Below, piece after piece: positions 44,269 through 54,161 of a DNA stretch of 64,000 bases. A program made the position numbers and the translations under genes. Where the stretch lies: contig OY729512.2 of the NCBI GenBank assembly GCA_963422445.2, positions 2,480,001-2,544,000 of the forward strand, read 5' to 3'. Source of the stretch: G963422445 sp963422445 (GTDB lineage Bacteria; Pseudomonadota; Alphaproteobacteria; Thalassobaculales; Thalassobaculaceae). The notes under the pieces were generated by a model, which was not told the origin of the DNA, did not search any database, and saw only the letters and a list, made by a program, of their open reading frames with translations. Numbering within the stretch: position 1 is the first letter of the stretch; each line of letters starts with the position of its first letter.

Positions 44269-45561
44269 GGAGGGTAGTGTAAATTATATTTCCATGAGTA
44301 CGCGCCTGTGTTCTACTCCCTTCGATGCGCCGCAATCTTGAACTCGAAGCGACAATCGTTGAGAAGTACGCGGTGGTCGAGGTGTATTTCGACGAGCGTG
44401 GGCGCCGTATGTGGGCTGCGACGGGGTCGCGTGCCCTCGGGTATGGAGGCGAGGCTCTGGTTTCGGATGCGACGGGGCTGTCGCGCCCGACCCTTCGCAA
44501 GGGGCGCGGGGAGCTGGAATCGGGCGGCGCCGCGGTCGGGCGCATTCGCCGTGCGGGGGCGGGGCGCCCGCGTATCGAGCAGTCCCAGCCCGGCCTCAAG
44601 AAAGCGTTGGAGAGGCTCGTTGACCCGTTGCCTTGCGGCGCCCCGCAGTCGCCTTTGAGATGGACATGCAAGGGTCGGGCGAAGCTCGCCGCGGCGCTGT
44701 CGCGCGCGGTCTGGAAGGTGAGCTCGACGCCGGTGGGACGATTGCTGCACGAGCTTGGCTATCGGTTGCAATCGGTGCGCAAGAGCCCCGAAGGGGCGTC
44801 GCACCCGGACCGCAACGCCCAGTTCGAACCTATCAATGCGAAGGCGGATGAGTGTCTCCAGCGCGCCCGACCGGTGGTCTCTGTCGACACGAAGAAGAAG
44901 GAGCTGGTCGGGGATTTCAAGAACGCGGGGCGCGAGTGGCAGCCGAAGGGGCAGCCCGAGAAATCCATGGTCCACGACTTTCCCCAGGATGCCGCAGGCA
45001 AGGCGACCCCCTATGGCATCTATGACATGGGCCGCAACGACGCATGGGTCAGTGTTGGATGTGACCATGACACCCCTGCATTCGCGCTCGCCTCGCTTCG
45101 GCGGTGGTGGGAGGAGAGGGGCCGCAGCCGTTACCCTGAGGCTCGCGAGCTGTTCATCACTGCCGATGCGGGGGCAGCAACGGCTACCGCTTGCGCGCGT
45201 GGAAGCAGGGGCTACAGCAATGTGCCGACGAGACGGGAGTGCGCGTACACGTCAGCCACTTCCCGCCCGGCACCAGCAAGTGGAACAAGATTGAGCACCG
45301 CCTGTTCTGTCACATCACGCACAATTGGCGAGGCAAGCCATTGCGAACCTTCGAAACCATCGTCGATCTGATCGGCAATACGCGCACCGACGCAGGGCTT
45401 CGGGTCAGAGCTGAGCTCGACACGGGGGAGTACCCGAAAGGAGTGACGGCGACGAAGGCGGAAATGGAAGCGCTGTCTCTACAGCGCAACGAGTTCCACG
45501 GTGACTGGAACTATGAACTTCACCCGCGGTGAAGTTGGAAACTTAAATTCGATCAAACTCC
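44269..45561 (+). mobile_element. ISAzo13 family element inserted in IS5
   Basis: The ends reading inward are GGAGGGTAGTGTAAATT (44269) and GGAGTTTGATCGAATTT (to 45561). Flanking TTA at 44266-44268 and 45562-45564 is a likely target duplication. It interrupts the IS5 transposase gene. Confidence 0.78.
44325..45532 (+). pseudogene. ISAzo13 family transposase, single-base frameshift
   Basis: The frame from 44325 has SPLRWTCKGRAKLAAALSRA, TPVGRLLHELGYRLQSVRKS, GASHPDRNAQFEPINAK and VVSVDTKKKELVGDFKNAGR (first catalytic Asp). It continues with VSVGCDHDTPAFALASLRRW and ELFITADAG. One G is missing near 45174. The remainder continues in another frame as WKQGLQQCADETGVRVHVSH, FPPGTSKWNKIEHRLFCHIT and NEFHGDWNYELHPR. 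All ISAzo13 motifs are present, so the damage looks recent. Confidence 0.88.
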
Positions 45562-45802
45562 TTAGCCGTGCCCAGAGGTGGCGCTTCTCCCAACGGCGAA
45601 ACCGCTGATAGACGGCATTCCAATGGCCGAATTCGTCGGGCAGGTCGCGCCATGGGGTTCCGGTACGCGCCTGGTAGAGGACGGCTTCGATGACCAGTCG
45701 GTCGCTGAGCCGTGGCGGGGCGCCGGCGGCGTGTTTGCTCTCACGCAGTAGCGGCTCGAGTGTTGACCAGACAGCATCCGGGATGAGCAGGCGTAACGCC
45801 AT
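45562..45802 (-). pseudogene. IS5 family transposase, N-terminal part
   Basis: Starts at 45802 with MALRLLIPDAVWSTLEPLLR and contains RLVIEAVLYQARTGTPWRDLPDEFGHWNAVY, the usual DUF4096-type N-terminus, then is cut by the ISAzo13 end. The C-terminal half is at 43956-44268. Confidence 0.85.
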
Positions 45803-45870
45803 GATAAGTCCCCGGAAAGTGTCATTGATGGAGAATGATTATCAGCATTTCATGAATTCGTCAACACGAC

Positions 45871-46954
45871 CTAGTATATTGGTTCCAACGTTTGGAACCC
45901 TCTTTTTCTTGCGGCGATGATGGTATCGGGATCGACGGTCCAGGTGAAGGGCTTGGCTTCGGTGGTGTTGTGGTCGTCGATGACGCGGCGGATGGCATCC
46001 TGGAGTTCGCGTACGGAGCGGAAGACGCCGTCTTTGAGACGGCGTCGTGTCAGCTTGGCGAAGACGCCTTCGACCGCGTTCAGCCATGCGCTCGAGGTGG
46101 GGGTGACGTGGAAGGTCCAGCGCGGATGGCGTGCGAGCCAGACCCGGACTTCCTTGTGCTTGTGAGTAGCGTCGTTTTCGAGGATGGCATGGACCGGGAC
46201 GCCGGCGGGTATCGTGCGCGCGATGCGGTTGAGGAATCTCGGGAACTCCTGGTGGCGATGCCGACTGGCGTGCTGGCCGATGACCGTGCCGTCGAGCACG
46301 GTCAGGGCGGCAAACAGCGTCGTCGTACCGTTGCGCTTGTAATCATGTGTCATGGTGGCGCCGCGGCCTTTCTTCAGCGGCAGGCCGGGCTGTGTACGGT
46401 CAAGTGCCTGAATTTGCGACCTGTCATCGATCGACAGCACGACCGCGTGAGCCGGCGGCGCAACGGAGAGGCCGACGATGTCGGTCAGCGTCTCGAGGCA
46501 GGCGGGATCGTTCGAAAGCGTGAACGGCCGCCAGCGGTGCGGCATCAGGCCATGCGCCTTCCAGACCGCCCAGACCCTCGAAGCGGCACCCCCCACAGCC
46601 TTCGCCATCGCCCGCAGCGTCCAGTGGGTCGCCGCGTGCGGCGGCAGGGTGTGGGTCAACCCTACGATCTTCGCCACCGGCTCAGGAACCAGAGGTGTCT
46701 TGCCCGGCGGACGCGTCCTGTCCCGCAGAAGTCCGTCCACACCTTCGTCCATAGAAGCGGTCCTGCCAGCGCCAGACACTGTTCTTCGCCTTGCCGGTCT
46801 CTCTCATGATGGCCATCGTGCCGAGCCCATCGTCGCTCAGAAGACCGATGCGCGACCGCCAGACGTGCTTCTGCGGGCTCTTCGGGTCCGGGACAACCGT
46901 TTCAAGGCGATGCCGGTAGCCTGAAGTGAGCGTGAATGAAACACCAGGGCGCAT
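45871..46954 (-). pseudogene. IS630 family transposase, frameshifted, altered DDE motif
   Basis: The N-terminal helix-turn-helix part (from 46954, MRPGVSFTLTSGYRHRLETV, then IMRETGKAKNSVWRWQDRF) is one base out of frame with the rest (near 46755). The main frame carries KAVGGAASRVWAVWKAHGLM, VVLSIDDRSQIQALDRTQPG (first Asp) and WLNAVEGVFAKLTRRRL (Glu). The second DDE block reads AILENDATHKH where ILDNYATHKH is typical, so the catalytic Asp appears changed to Glu. It ends at a TAG overlapping the IS5 target site. Inactive by two criteria. Confidence 0.85.
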
Positions 46955-46984
46955 CTTGCAGACCTCCATGATCGACAAATCAGA

Positions 46985-47600
46985 AGAACATAATAACGGA
47001 AATATTTGTAACGATCAATCCACTAGCGTGAGCCCGGATAGCTTGACGACCTCTGCACCGCATTGACCGAACACCGGCGCCGCGCCGGGGACGGCGCACG
47101 CACGCCGGTCGCCATCCAGGTCAATGTAGCCCTGTGAACCGGCAACAAACGCTCCTGGAACGCTCCAAACACCCCTCGAGCGTAGCGCCGAACGACCCAC
47201 AACGCGTATCGCGACCCAATCCGCGTCCCGAACCAGCAAAGGCAACTCCAAGTCCCAAATCGGTGACGGATGTGGGCTAGTCGAGCGGCGTTTTGACAAC
47301 ATACAGCGAAGTCATTTTCACAATTTGGTCCGCAAACGAGATTAAATGGGCGGCCGGGGAAAACGGGCTTTTCTATCTTTTTTGGCGAGAATTCATGTCG
47401 TCAAACTCTTGTCATGGGCTCGCTGTTTACAGCGTGGGATCACCATGTCCGGGCACCAATGCCGTCTGGCGGGGTCGTTAGAAATCGTGTTACCGACCGG
47501 CCGGACGCGGCAGCTGAACCGAAACGCTTACTCCGGCTGACATTCTTCACAACCTTGTCGACCAAGGCCCGGGCGTCGTCATTCCGCATCCAGCTACGGA
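46985..47600. other. Gap with no recognised gene
   Basis: A 95-residue open frame on the minus strand (47015-47302; SRGVWSVPGAFVAGSQGYID) is protein-like but unrecognised and could be the tail of a gene cut by IS630. The plus-strand frames are short. Nothing else seen. Confidence 0.4.
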
Positions 47601-47689
47601 TCAACGGAAGTTGAGCGGCGTAAGCCGGCGAAAACGTGCTCCGTCGCGTCCGCTCAAGCGGGCTACTGGCGGCACCAGTGCGCATGGAG

Positions 47690-48136
47690 TGAGAAGAACT
47701 GAGCAACATATGTAGTGCGAGATATTCGCTGGTTTCGTCGTCAAAGCTCCGACCACATTTGCGAAACTGCGATCGGGTCCATTCGGGATGGTGCTGATCA
47801 GATCCTCGATCATCACGTGTAGTATGAACCGGTCGTCACCAGCGGTTTCGCGCATGGTGTCGAACATCGTGTTGTGTACGGCTAGTCCGTCGGTATCCGT
47901 CGGGTCTTCGGGTATCGGCCTCTCGAGCAACGTCAGCAGCACGTTCGGAACGTTCATTTCAGCGGCGGTAAACGTCTGGACGAGAGAATACACCGTAAGG
48001 GGGTCGATGGCGCTGGCATCGGCCCGCACGGTGATCGAAACCATCGCTTCGTCGACGAAATTTCGGTCCAGACGCCCGCGGTTTCGCTCTGGGTGTGCGC
48101 CTCATCGAGCAGCAACGTGAGCAATTCCATGGGCAT
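47690..48136 (-). pseudogene. Unrecognised degraded coding sequence
   Basis: Two frames can be joined near 48045: MPMELLTLLLDEAHTQSETA, then DEAMVSITVRADASAIDPLT, AAEMNVPNVLLTLLERPIPE, HNTMFDTMRETAGDDRFILH and IEDLISTIPNGPDRSFANVV. The even amino-acid mix suggests a former real protein; LLLDEAHTQ resembles a Walker B, but no Walker A is visible. I cannot name it. Upstream (48137-48330) are further short protein-like pieces in other frames. Confidence 0.4.
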
Positions 48137-48412
48137 CTCGGCCTCGATCTCTCCGGTATCGACTGCTGTTGATCAGACTGGTTGCGACGCCGGGGGTTTC
48201 GAGCAGGGCCATATGGCGCCTCGTAATCACATGTCCGACGGCGTCAGCGCCGCCATCGCGAACGATTTCTGTAGGCGGCGTTTTATCAGATCGGTTGTGG
48301 ACATTCAGAATTTCTCTTCACACAGATGGTATCGCGGCTGGCCGACCGATGTCTCGTCGGGAGTCACGGTCACCTCTGATCGTGATCATCTCATGATCCT
48401 AGCACTGCGCTA
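48137..48412. other. Gap with decayed coding traces
   Basis: On the minus strand MSTTDLIKRRLQKSFAMAAL ends at a TGA near 48229, followed by short pieces in other frames. It is probably the 5' end of the degraded gene to its left. Confidence 0.3.
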
Positions 48413-49592
48413 AGGATTGTCTGAACAAGTCGACTCTGTCACAATTGGTTTCTTGGTGTACGGAGTGGAGTGCGAACCATGGAGCAAGCGATGTCTGCGG
48501 AGCTGGAGCACGACCTGAAGAAGCGTCGGACGCGGCGCGAGGTCTTTCTCGAGACGATGGAGGGCTGGTTCCCTGGGAGCGGCTGGAGGCCCGCATCGAG
48601 CCGTTCTACCCGAAGGTCGGGCGCGGTCGGCGGCCCTATCCGTTGAGCGTGATGATGCGGGTGCACAGCGTTGCAGCTGTTCTACACTCTGAGCGCCTCT
48701 GGGATGGAGGACCTGCTCTACGAGGTGAAGTCGGTACGGCGGTTTGTGGGGCTGCGCCTCTCGGGTGCGCTGCCTGACGAGACGACGATCCTGCATTTCC
48801 GCCACTTGCTGGAGACGCATGGCCTGGGTGAGACGCTGTTCGAGGAGATCAACGCGCATCTGGCCTCTCTCGGACACCGCTTGAGCAAGGGGACGGTCGT
48901 GGACGCGAGTCTCATTGCCGCGCCGTCGTCGACGAAGAACCGCAAGGGCGAGCGGGACCCGGAGATGCATCAGACGAAGAAGGGCAATCAGTGGCATTTC
49001 GGGATGAAGGCGCACATCGGGGTGGACGCGCAGTCGGGCTTGACACACAGCGTGGAGACGACGCCGGCGACTGTCTCGGATGTGGCAACCGCGCACGCGC
49101 TGTTGCACGGGGGCGAGGAACAGGTGTGGGGTGACGCGGGCTATCAGGGGGTGGACAAGCGCGCGGAGAACCGGGATACGGACGTGGACTGGGAGGTGGC
49201 GCTGAAGCCCGGCAAGCGCCGGGGCTGGACAAGGCGGGCCCGGCGGCGGCGGAGAGGCGCAAGGCGTCGGTTCGGGCCAAGGTGGAGCATCCGTTCCTGT
49301 ATGTGAAGCGCCACTTCGGCTACGCGAAGGTGCGCTATCGGGGGCTGGCGAAGAACACGCAACGCATCGCCGTGCTGCTCGGTTTACCAATCTGCTCATC
49401 GCTGGGCGCGACGCGACCGCCTGACGTGGGGTCAATCTGTCCGCAGCCGCCGCAAGGCGGCGGGGACGGTCGGCTCGGGCATCGAAATCTCCATTTCCTG
49501 GCGCGACAATACGTCCTCGATGGGCTTCGGCGTTTCACCCACGGGCCACGCCACCCGTATACCCGGAAAAACGGGGTTGTTCAGACTTTCCC
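48413..49592 (+). mobile_element. IS5 family element, decayed copy
   Basis: Left end AGGATTGTCTGAACAAGTCG and right end reading inward GGGAAAGTCTGAACAA are degenerate versions of the perfect repeats of the 60.8 kb copy. TA flanks both sides. It is about 90% or more identical by eye to that copy but has several indels. Confidence 0.85.
48479..49425 (+). pseudogene. IS5 family transposase, several frameshifts
   Basis: Starts at an ATG (MEQAMSAELEHDLKKRRTRR) and loses frame at 48565, where one base of GACGGGCTGG is missing. A long frame from 48671 then gives LRLSGALPDETTILHFRHLL, GTVVDASLIAAPSSTKNRKG (first Asp), KKGNQWHFGMKAHIGVDAQS and VWGDAGYQGVDKRAENRDTD (second Asp). The frame fails again near 49225 (GGGGCTGG shortened), before VEHPFLYVKRHFGYAKVRYR (Glu). 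A dead copy of the intact element at 60.8 kb. Confidence 0.9.
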
Positions 49593-49736
49593 TAACATCA
49601 GGTTGCCCAGTCTCCGGTTGGATTCAAGTCGACGATGCCGGATCGCCTGCAATACACCGATCTTGCATGATCGGGCGACCCGCGCCAATGTGGACCGAGG
49701 ATACGCGACGACCGGTCCCACTGGAAGGGTTTGCTC

Positions 49737-50795
49737 ATGAAGTTCGGCATCACGGCATCCAAGATCGACGAAATCGGCCTGTTCAGCCACGCGGAAAACC
49801 TCGGGTACGATTATTGCTGGATCACCGATACCCAGATGATTCGTTCGGATCCTTGGGCGGTCCTTGCACTTGCTGCACAGCAGACCCGGACAATCCGGCT
49901 TGGAACCGGCGTCGCGGTTGCCGGTCTGCGGCTTGCGCCGGTCACGGCCAATGCGATTGCGACGATCAATCGGCTGGCGCCCGGACGCACGTTTCTCGGT
50001 CTTGGTACTGGCAACACCGCAATGCGGGCCATGGGACAACCGCCCATGCGCCTGGGCGCGTTCCGGGAGTATGTCCGTGTCGTAAAGGCGCTGATCAGAG
50101 GTGAAGAGGTCGATTACACACTCGACGGTATAACGCATCTGATCCAGTTCCAGAACCCGGAATTCCGATACATTGATGTCGCCCATGCGATTCCGGTTCA
50201 TATCAGTGGATTTGGGCCGCGGACCCAGGCGCTTGCCGGCGAGATTGCCGACGGCCTGATCACAGGCGTTCCGCGCGGCGGCACGGTACAACAGGCGCTC
50301 GCCAATATGCGGCAGGGCGCGGCACGGTCCGGACGTTCGCTCGACGGATTCGAGACTTTCGCGCTGGTCAATATCCTGATGCTCGAGCCGGGGCAGAGCC
50401 TGACCGATGATGCGGTGATTCAGAAATGCGGCTCGGCCATCATGGCCAATGTGCACTATCTGGTCGACTGGGTGAGGGAGAGCGGCAATCCGCCGCCCGA
50501 TTATGTCGCCCCGTTCTGGGGTGAATACATGGCGTTTCACCGGATGCGCGACGCCAGGCGTACGCATATGAAACTTCATCAGAGCCATTACAGTTTTCTC
50601 GATCCGGAAGAGGCGCGATTCATTACCCCCGACATGATCAAAACATTCACGATCGCCGGACAGCCGGAAGACATCGTCGAGCAACTGCGCGATTTGGAGC
50701 GGGCGGGTCTCGATGCAATCAATTTCATCGCACCGCTGGAACAGCAATACCGTCAGATCGAGGACTTCGCGCACAACGTCATGGCCCGGATGTAG
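49737..50795 (+). CDS. LLM class (luciferase-like) F420/FMN-dependent oxidoreductase
   Basis: A 352-residue TIM-barrel protein. It has MKFGITASKIDEIGLFSHAE, DTQMIRSDPWAVLALAAQQT, IRLGTGVAVAGLRLAPVTAN and the cofactor-phosphate region GRTFLGLGTGNTAMRAMGQP. The substrate pocket region is RYIDVAHAIPVHISGFGPRT. GGAAGGG precedes the ATG at 49737 by about 7 bases; a TTG two codons earlier is less likely. It is a different subtype from the LLM protein at 6.6 kb. The reaction is not predictable; the neighbours (DinB, amidase, MFS, thioesterase) hint at use of an exogenous organic compound, which is inference. Confidence 0.9.
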   Translation: MKFGITASKIDEIGLFSHAENLGYDYCWITDTQMIRSDPWAVLALAAQQTRTIRLGTGVAVAGLRLAPVTANAIATINRLAPGRTFLGLGTGNTAMRAMGQPPMRLGAFREYVRVVKALIRGEEVDYTLDGITHLIQFQNPEFRYIDVAHAIPVHISGFGPRTQALAGEIADGLITGVPRGGTVQQALANMRQGAARSGRSLDGFETFALVNILMLEPGQSLTDDAVIQKCGSAIMANVHYLVDWVRESGNPPPDYVAPFWGEYMAFHRMRDARRTHMKLHQSHYSFLDPEEARFITPDMIKTFTIAGQPEDIVEQLRDLERAGLDAINFIAPLEQQYRQIEDFAHNVMARM

Positions 50796-50906
50796 GGCGC
50801 CAGGTTGGGGCGGGCGGTGAGGTGCCGGCATCTACAGCGACGATGGCCCGGGTCCCGGCGTGTGTTGTCGGGTCCGTCGAAACAACACCGGGTCTGGTCT
50901 TCGGGA

Positions 50907-51401
50907 TTATTCGCCGGACGCGAACTGCACGATGTCGAGCGGAGGTGGCTCCAGACCGGCATGTGACAGCATGTGATGGGTTTGGCCGCGATGGTGGATC
51001 TGGTGCTGAAATAGATTCGCCAGACAATCGCGCAGCGGCAGACTGAAGAATTCGCCGGTTTCGACGGTATCGAAAGACAGCGTCCCGTCGAGGTCCGCCG
51101 GGGCCATGGCGTCACAGAACGCGACATACCACTGGTCCTGGATAAACTGGGCATGGCGCAACGACTCGAAATCGGTATACAGAATCTCGTCGAGTCTGGT
51201 GAACGTGGTCCGTTTGCGTTCCAGCCGCTCGCGATAGATCAGATCGGCGAGAAGGATATGATTCAGCGTGCCGAGAATGGAACCGAAGAAACCGCGCCGG
51301 TCGGCCGCGATTTCGCCAGCCGGTAGTTTTCCGGCCACGGCATAGAGCCGCCGGTTTGCCCAGGCATTGTAGCGTGCTGCTGTTGGCAGGTCGATGAGCA
51401 T
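50907..51401 (-). CDS. DinB family protein
   Basis: A 164-residue four-helix-bundle protein. It starts MLIDLPTAARYNAWANRRLY, with GTLNHILLADLIYRERLERK (first metal His) and LANLFQHQIHHRGQTHHMLS (the other two His) as expected for the DinB/YfiT metal site. These proteins bind Ni, Zn or Mn and some act as thiol transferases using mycothiol, bacillithiol or glutathione. The function of this one is unknown. It is downstream of the amidase gene on the same strand, 80 bases away. Confidence 0.88.
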   Translation of the reverse strand: MLIDLPTAARYNAWANRRLYAVAGKLPAGEIAADRRGFFGSILGTLNHILLADLIYRERLERKRTTFTRLDEILYTDFESLRHAQFIQDQWYVAFCDAMAPADLDGTLSFDTVETGEFFSLPLRDCLANLFQHQIHHRGQTHHMLSHAGLEPPPLDIVQFASGE

Positions 51402-51480
51402 TGGAGCCCTCCGCGCAAGAGATGATGGCCGTTCCGCCCGGGATCCGTTTTGGCTTCGTTTCCAGACATCATTCGGTTGA

Positions 51481-52827
51481 TCAGGCGAGTGGTGGCTGCC
51501 GGCGATGCCAGTTGGTGACACCCTGATAGCTGTGACCGGCCTGGAGCAGGACGGGTTCGTTCCACCAGGCGGCCTCGAGTTGCAGGCCGACCGGCAGTCC
51601 ATCACTGCTGAAACCGCAGGGGATCGATAATCCCGGCAACTGGCCGAACGCGCCGGCATAGGTGTTGCGTGTGGCGTCCCTAGTTGCCTCAAGGAGCGAT
51701 TTATCGTCCTTGATCGGCGGCACCAAGCTCGGCAGGGTCGGCGAGAGCAGGATATCGACCTCCTGAAACAACCGTGCAAGATCGGCCTTCCAGAGCGCAC
51801 GGGTTCGCATGGCGTTGGCGTAGTCGACACTGGTATATGCAAATCCCGTGGTCATCCGATCCCGGACCGGTTTCGAGAACTTTTCCGGCGCCGTTTTCAG
51901 CCGTTCGGCATGAAACGCGCAGGCATCGGAAAAGATCATGACGGTGGCCCAGTGCTGCATGTCGGCGGCGCCGGGTACATCGACATCGATCAGTCGGGCG
52001 CCGAGCGTCTCGAGACATGCGGCTGCCGCATTGAAAGCGGCCTCGATATCCGGATGTAGGGCTTCGCAATAGAACGTCTTCGGAATCCCGAGGCGAAGTC
52101 CGTTGATGCCGTCGTTCAGACCCGGCAGGAAATTGCCGAGCGACCGGTCGGTGGAATACGAATCCCTGGAGTCCGGCCCGGCCATGACCGCCAGCAGACG
52201 GGCGACATCCGCAACTGAACGGGCCATTGGTCCGATCGTGTCGAAGCTTTCACTGACCGGGGTCGACAGACTGTTGGGAACCCGGCCATGGGTCGGACGC
52301 AGGCCACTGACACCGTTGACCGAAGCCGGGAGCCGTACCGAACCGCCCGTATCCGATCCGAGAGCGCCGAGGCTCATGCCGGCCGCGACTGCCGCGCCCG
52401 AACCGCCGCTTGATCCGCCCGGAACCCGTTCGGTGTTCCACGGATTGCGGCAGGGCGGCGAGACAGTGTTGTCGGATCGAATGCCGAAGGCGAATTCGTG
52501 CAGCGTGACCTTGCCGATCATGATCGCACCGGCTCGCATCAGGCGCTCGACCACTGGTGCCGACTGGTTGGGCACATGGTCGGTAAAAAAGGCCGATCCG
52601 GAGGTTGTCCGGATGCCAGCGGTCGCGATGTTGTCCTTGATCGAAACCGGCATGCCGTGCAGGAGACCGAGCCAACGCCCTTCGCCGGTGGCCTTGTCGG
52701 CTGCTTCAGCTTGCCGCATCGCCGCATCGCCAGTGACGGTGATCATCGCATGGATGGTGTCGTTATGCGCCGCAACGGCGTCGAGACAGGCCTGGGTTGC
52801 GTCGCGAGCGGCGGTCATGGGTGCCAT
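51481..52827 (-). CDS. Amidase signature family protein
   Basis: A 448-residue amidase. The Ser-cisSer-Lys triad is visible: Lys in PVSIKDNIATAGIRT near residue 68, Ser in PGGSSGGSGAAVAAGMSLGALG, and the nucleophile Ser in GSDTGGSVRLPASVNGVSGL. The C-terminus has the usual LPGLSIPCGFSSDGLPVGLQL. It hydrolyses amide bonds; substrates in the family range from aryl amides to Glu-tRNA(Gln), but GatCAB context is absent and a GlnRS is encoded nearby, so it is more likely catabolic. The ATG at 52827 has GGAGAG 7 bases upstream. It follows the MFS transporter in one operon. Confidence 0.92.
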   Translation of the reverse strand: MAPMTAARDATQACLDAVAAHNDTIHAMITVTGDAAMRQAEAADKATGEGRWLGLLHGMPVSIKDNIATAGIRTTSGSAFFTDHVPNQSAPVVERLMRAGAIMIGKVTLHEFAFGIRSDNTVSPPCRNPWNTERVPGGSSGGSGAAVAAGMSLGALGSDTGGSVRLPASVNGVSGLRPTHGRVPNSLSTPVSESFDTIGPMARSVADVARLLAVMAGPDSRDSYSTDRSLGNFLPGLNDGINGLRLGIPKTFYCEALHPDIEAAFNAAAACLETLGARLIDVDVPGAADMQHWATVMIFSDACAFHAERLKTAPEKFSKPVRDRMTTGFAYTSVDYANAMRTRALWKADLARLFQEVDILLSPTLPSLVPPIKDDKSLLEATRDATRNTYAGAFGQLPGLSIPCGFSSDGLPVGLQLEAAWWNEPVLLQAGHSYQGVTNWHRRQPPLA

Positions 52828-52849
52828 CTTCAATCTCTCCATCGATTGT

Positions 52850-54133
52850 TCAGGGCGCAACCGAAGGGGCCGGACTATTCGGATCGCGCAGGAATTGGGT
52901 CACAACGGCGACCAGGACCGGCATTACTGCAAGACAGTACAACATGACACTGTAATTTTCGAACAGGTCAAAGGCGATTCCCAACGGCACCGGGCCGACC
53001 GACGCGCCGACCACGCCGATCATCTGGCCCGTACCCTGAATGCTGCCGAGATGGCGGCGCCCGAAATACCGCGGCCAGAGATAGCCGAACAGGGTCAAGC
53101 TCGCAGAATTGTTGACTCCGAAGACAACGCCGTAGACCAGCGCGCTCGGGAGATCCCGGACAAAGGTGATGGAAATCAGCGAACCCGTGAGAATCAGTAA
53201 CGACATTCCGAACACGCGCTCGGTCGGGAAACGATCGAGGCAGCGTCCGACGATCGGTTGCGCGAGGACTGCGACTATCGCCGACAGCGGAAACATCCAG
53301 GCCGCAACCGCCGGGCTGAGGCCCTGATGTTCGAATATGGACACCTGGAAGAAATGCAGCGAGGTGATCAGCATCGACATGGTGAACAATCCGGTCGCCA
53401 CGATATAGAAGGCCGGTGTGCGAAGGGCTTCACCGAGGGACAGGCCAAAATCCGCTGAATGCCGGTTCTGGCTGCCATCCACCTTTTCGGAAGCGACCGT
53501 ACCGTCGGGAGTCAGTCCCAGCGGTTCCGGCGCATCATGCAGCAGCAACCAGATCAGGGGCAGCATCAGAATCCAGGTCGACAACCCGAGCCAGAGCCAC
53601 GCGGCGCGCCACCCGGTCTGCTCGATCAGCCACTGGGCGGCCGGTGGATGGACCGCCATCGAGACCGCAAAACCGAGCAGCATGAGGCCCATTGCAAAGC
53701 CGCGACGGCGTCCGAACCAGTGGGACACGATATTTGCGGAGTTGAGCATCAGCGATCCCTGGCCGAGAAATCGCAATGCGCTGAAGGCCAGGGCCAGCCA
53801 GATCAGTCCCGGCACCATCCCGAACGCGATGCAGGCAAAGCCAAGCATAATGACGACGATCTGCATGACCAGGAAGACGCCATGACGGTCGACTAGTCGT
53901 CCCATCAACGGCAATCCGAAAGCGGCGATCAGGGTTGCGAGACCGTAGGCGGATGCTATCGCGGTGGCGCCGATACCAAGGTCAAGGGAGATCGGCCGGA
54001 TGAACACGCTGAAGGTATGCGATTGGCCCGGACCACTGGCGAAGATCGCGGCGCCGGCGACGATCAGAATGACCCAGCCATAGAAAATCCGGTCGCCAAC
54101 AGTTTCAACGATACGCTGACGAATCCGGATCAC
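52850..54133 (-). CDS. Major facilitator superfamily transporter
   Basis: A 427-residue transporter with 12 predicted helices. The first is FYGWVILIVAGAAIFASGPG, the MFS loop 2-3 motif is GLPLMGRLVDRHG, and the cytoplasmic central loop lies around EPLGLTPDGTVASEKVDGSQ. The second half resembles oxalate/formate or monocarboxylate-type members (VYGVVFGVNNSASLTLFGYLWPRYFG). A GTG at 54133 with GGAGCG nine bases before it gives the best start; longer upstream frames are unlikely. It sits between the thioesterase and amidase genes on one strand, so it probably imports or exports a substrate of those enzymes. Confidence 0.88.
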   Translation of the reverse strand: MIRIRQRIVETVGDRIFYGWVILIVAGAAIFASGPGQSHTFSVFIRPISLDLGIGATAIASAYGLATLIAAFGLPLMGRLVDRHGVFLVMQIVVIMLGFACIAFGMVPGLIWLALAFSALRFLGQGSLMLNSANIVSHWFGRRRGFAMGLMLLGFAVSMAVHPPAAQWLIEQTGWRAAWLWLGLSTWILMLPLIWLLLHDAPEPLGLTPDGTVASEKVDGSQNRHSADFGLSLGEALRTPAFYIVATGLFTMSMLITSLHFFQVSIFEHQGLSPAVAAWMFPLSAIVAVLAQPIVGRCLDRFPTERVFGMSLLILTGSLISITFVRDLPSALVYGVVFGVNNSASLTLFGYLWPRYFGRRHLGSIQGTGQMIGVVGASVGPVPLGIAFDLFENYSVMLYCLAVMPVLVAVVTQFLRDPNSPAPSVAP

Positions 54134-54161
54134 GTCCGTGTCGCTCCGGGACCGATCGCTG

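Larger units (their letters stand above)
43959..45871 (-). mobile_element. IS5 (IS427-like) element interrupted by ISAzo13
   Basis: The left end GGCCGTGTTGACGAAT and the right end reading inward GGTCGTGTTGACGAAT (to 45871) are near-perfect inverted repeats. TA flanks both sides (43957-43958 and 45872-45873), the IS427-group duplication. The transposase runs leftwards and is split by the ISAzo13 element. Its right edge touches the stop codon of the IS630 transposase. Confidence 0.85.

Noticed and set aside
45160..45190. Programmed frameshift in the ISAzo13 transposase
   Set aside because: ISAzo13 transposases are normally one frame, and no slippery heptamer was seen; loss of one G in a G-run is simpler.
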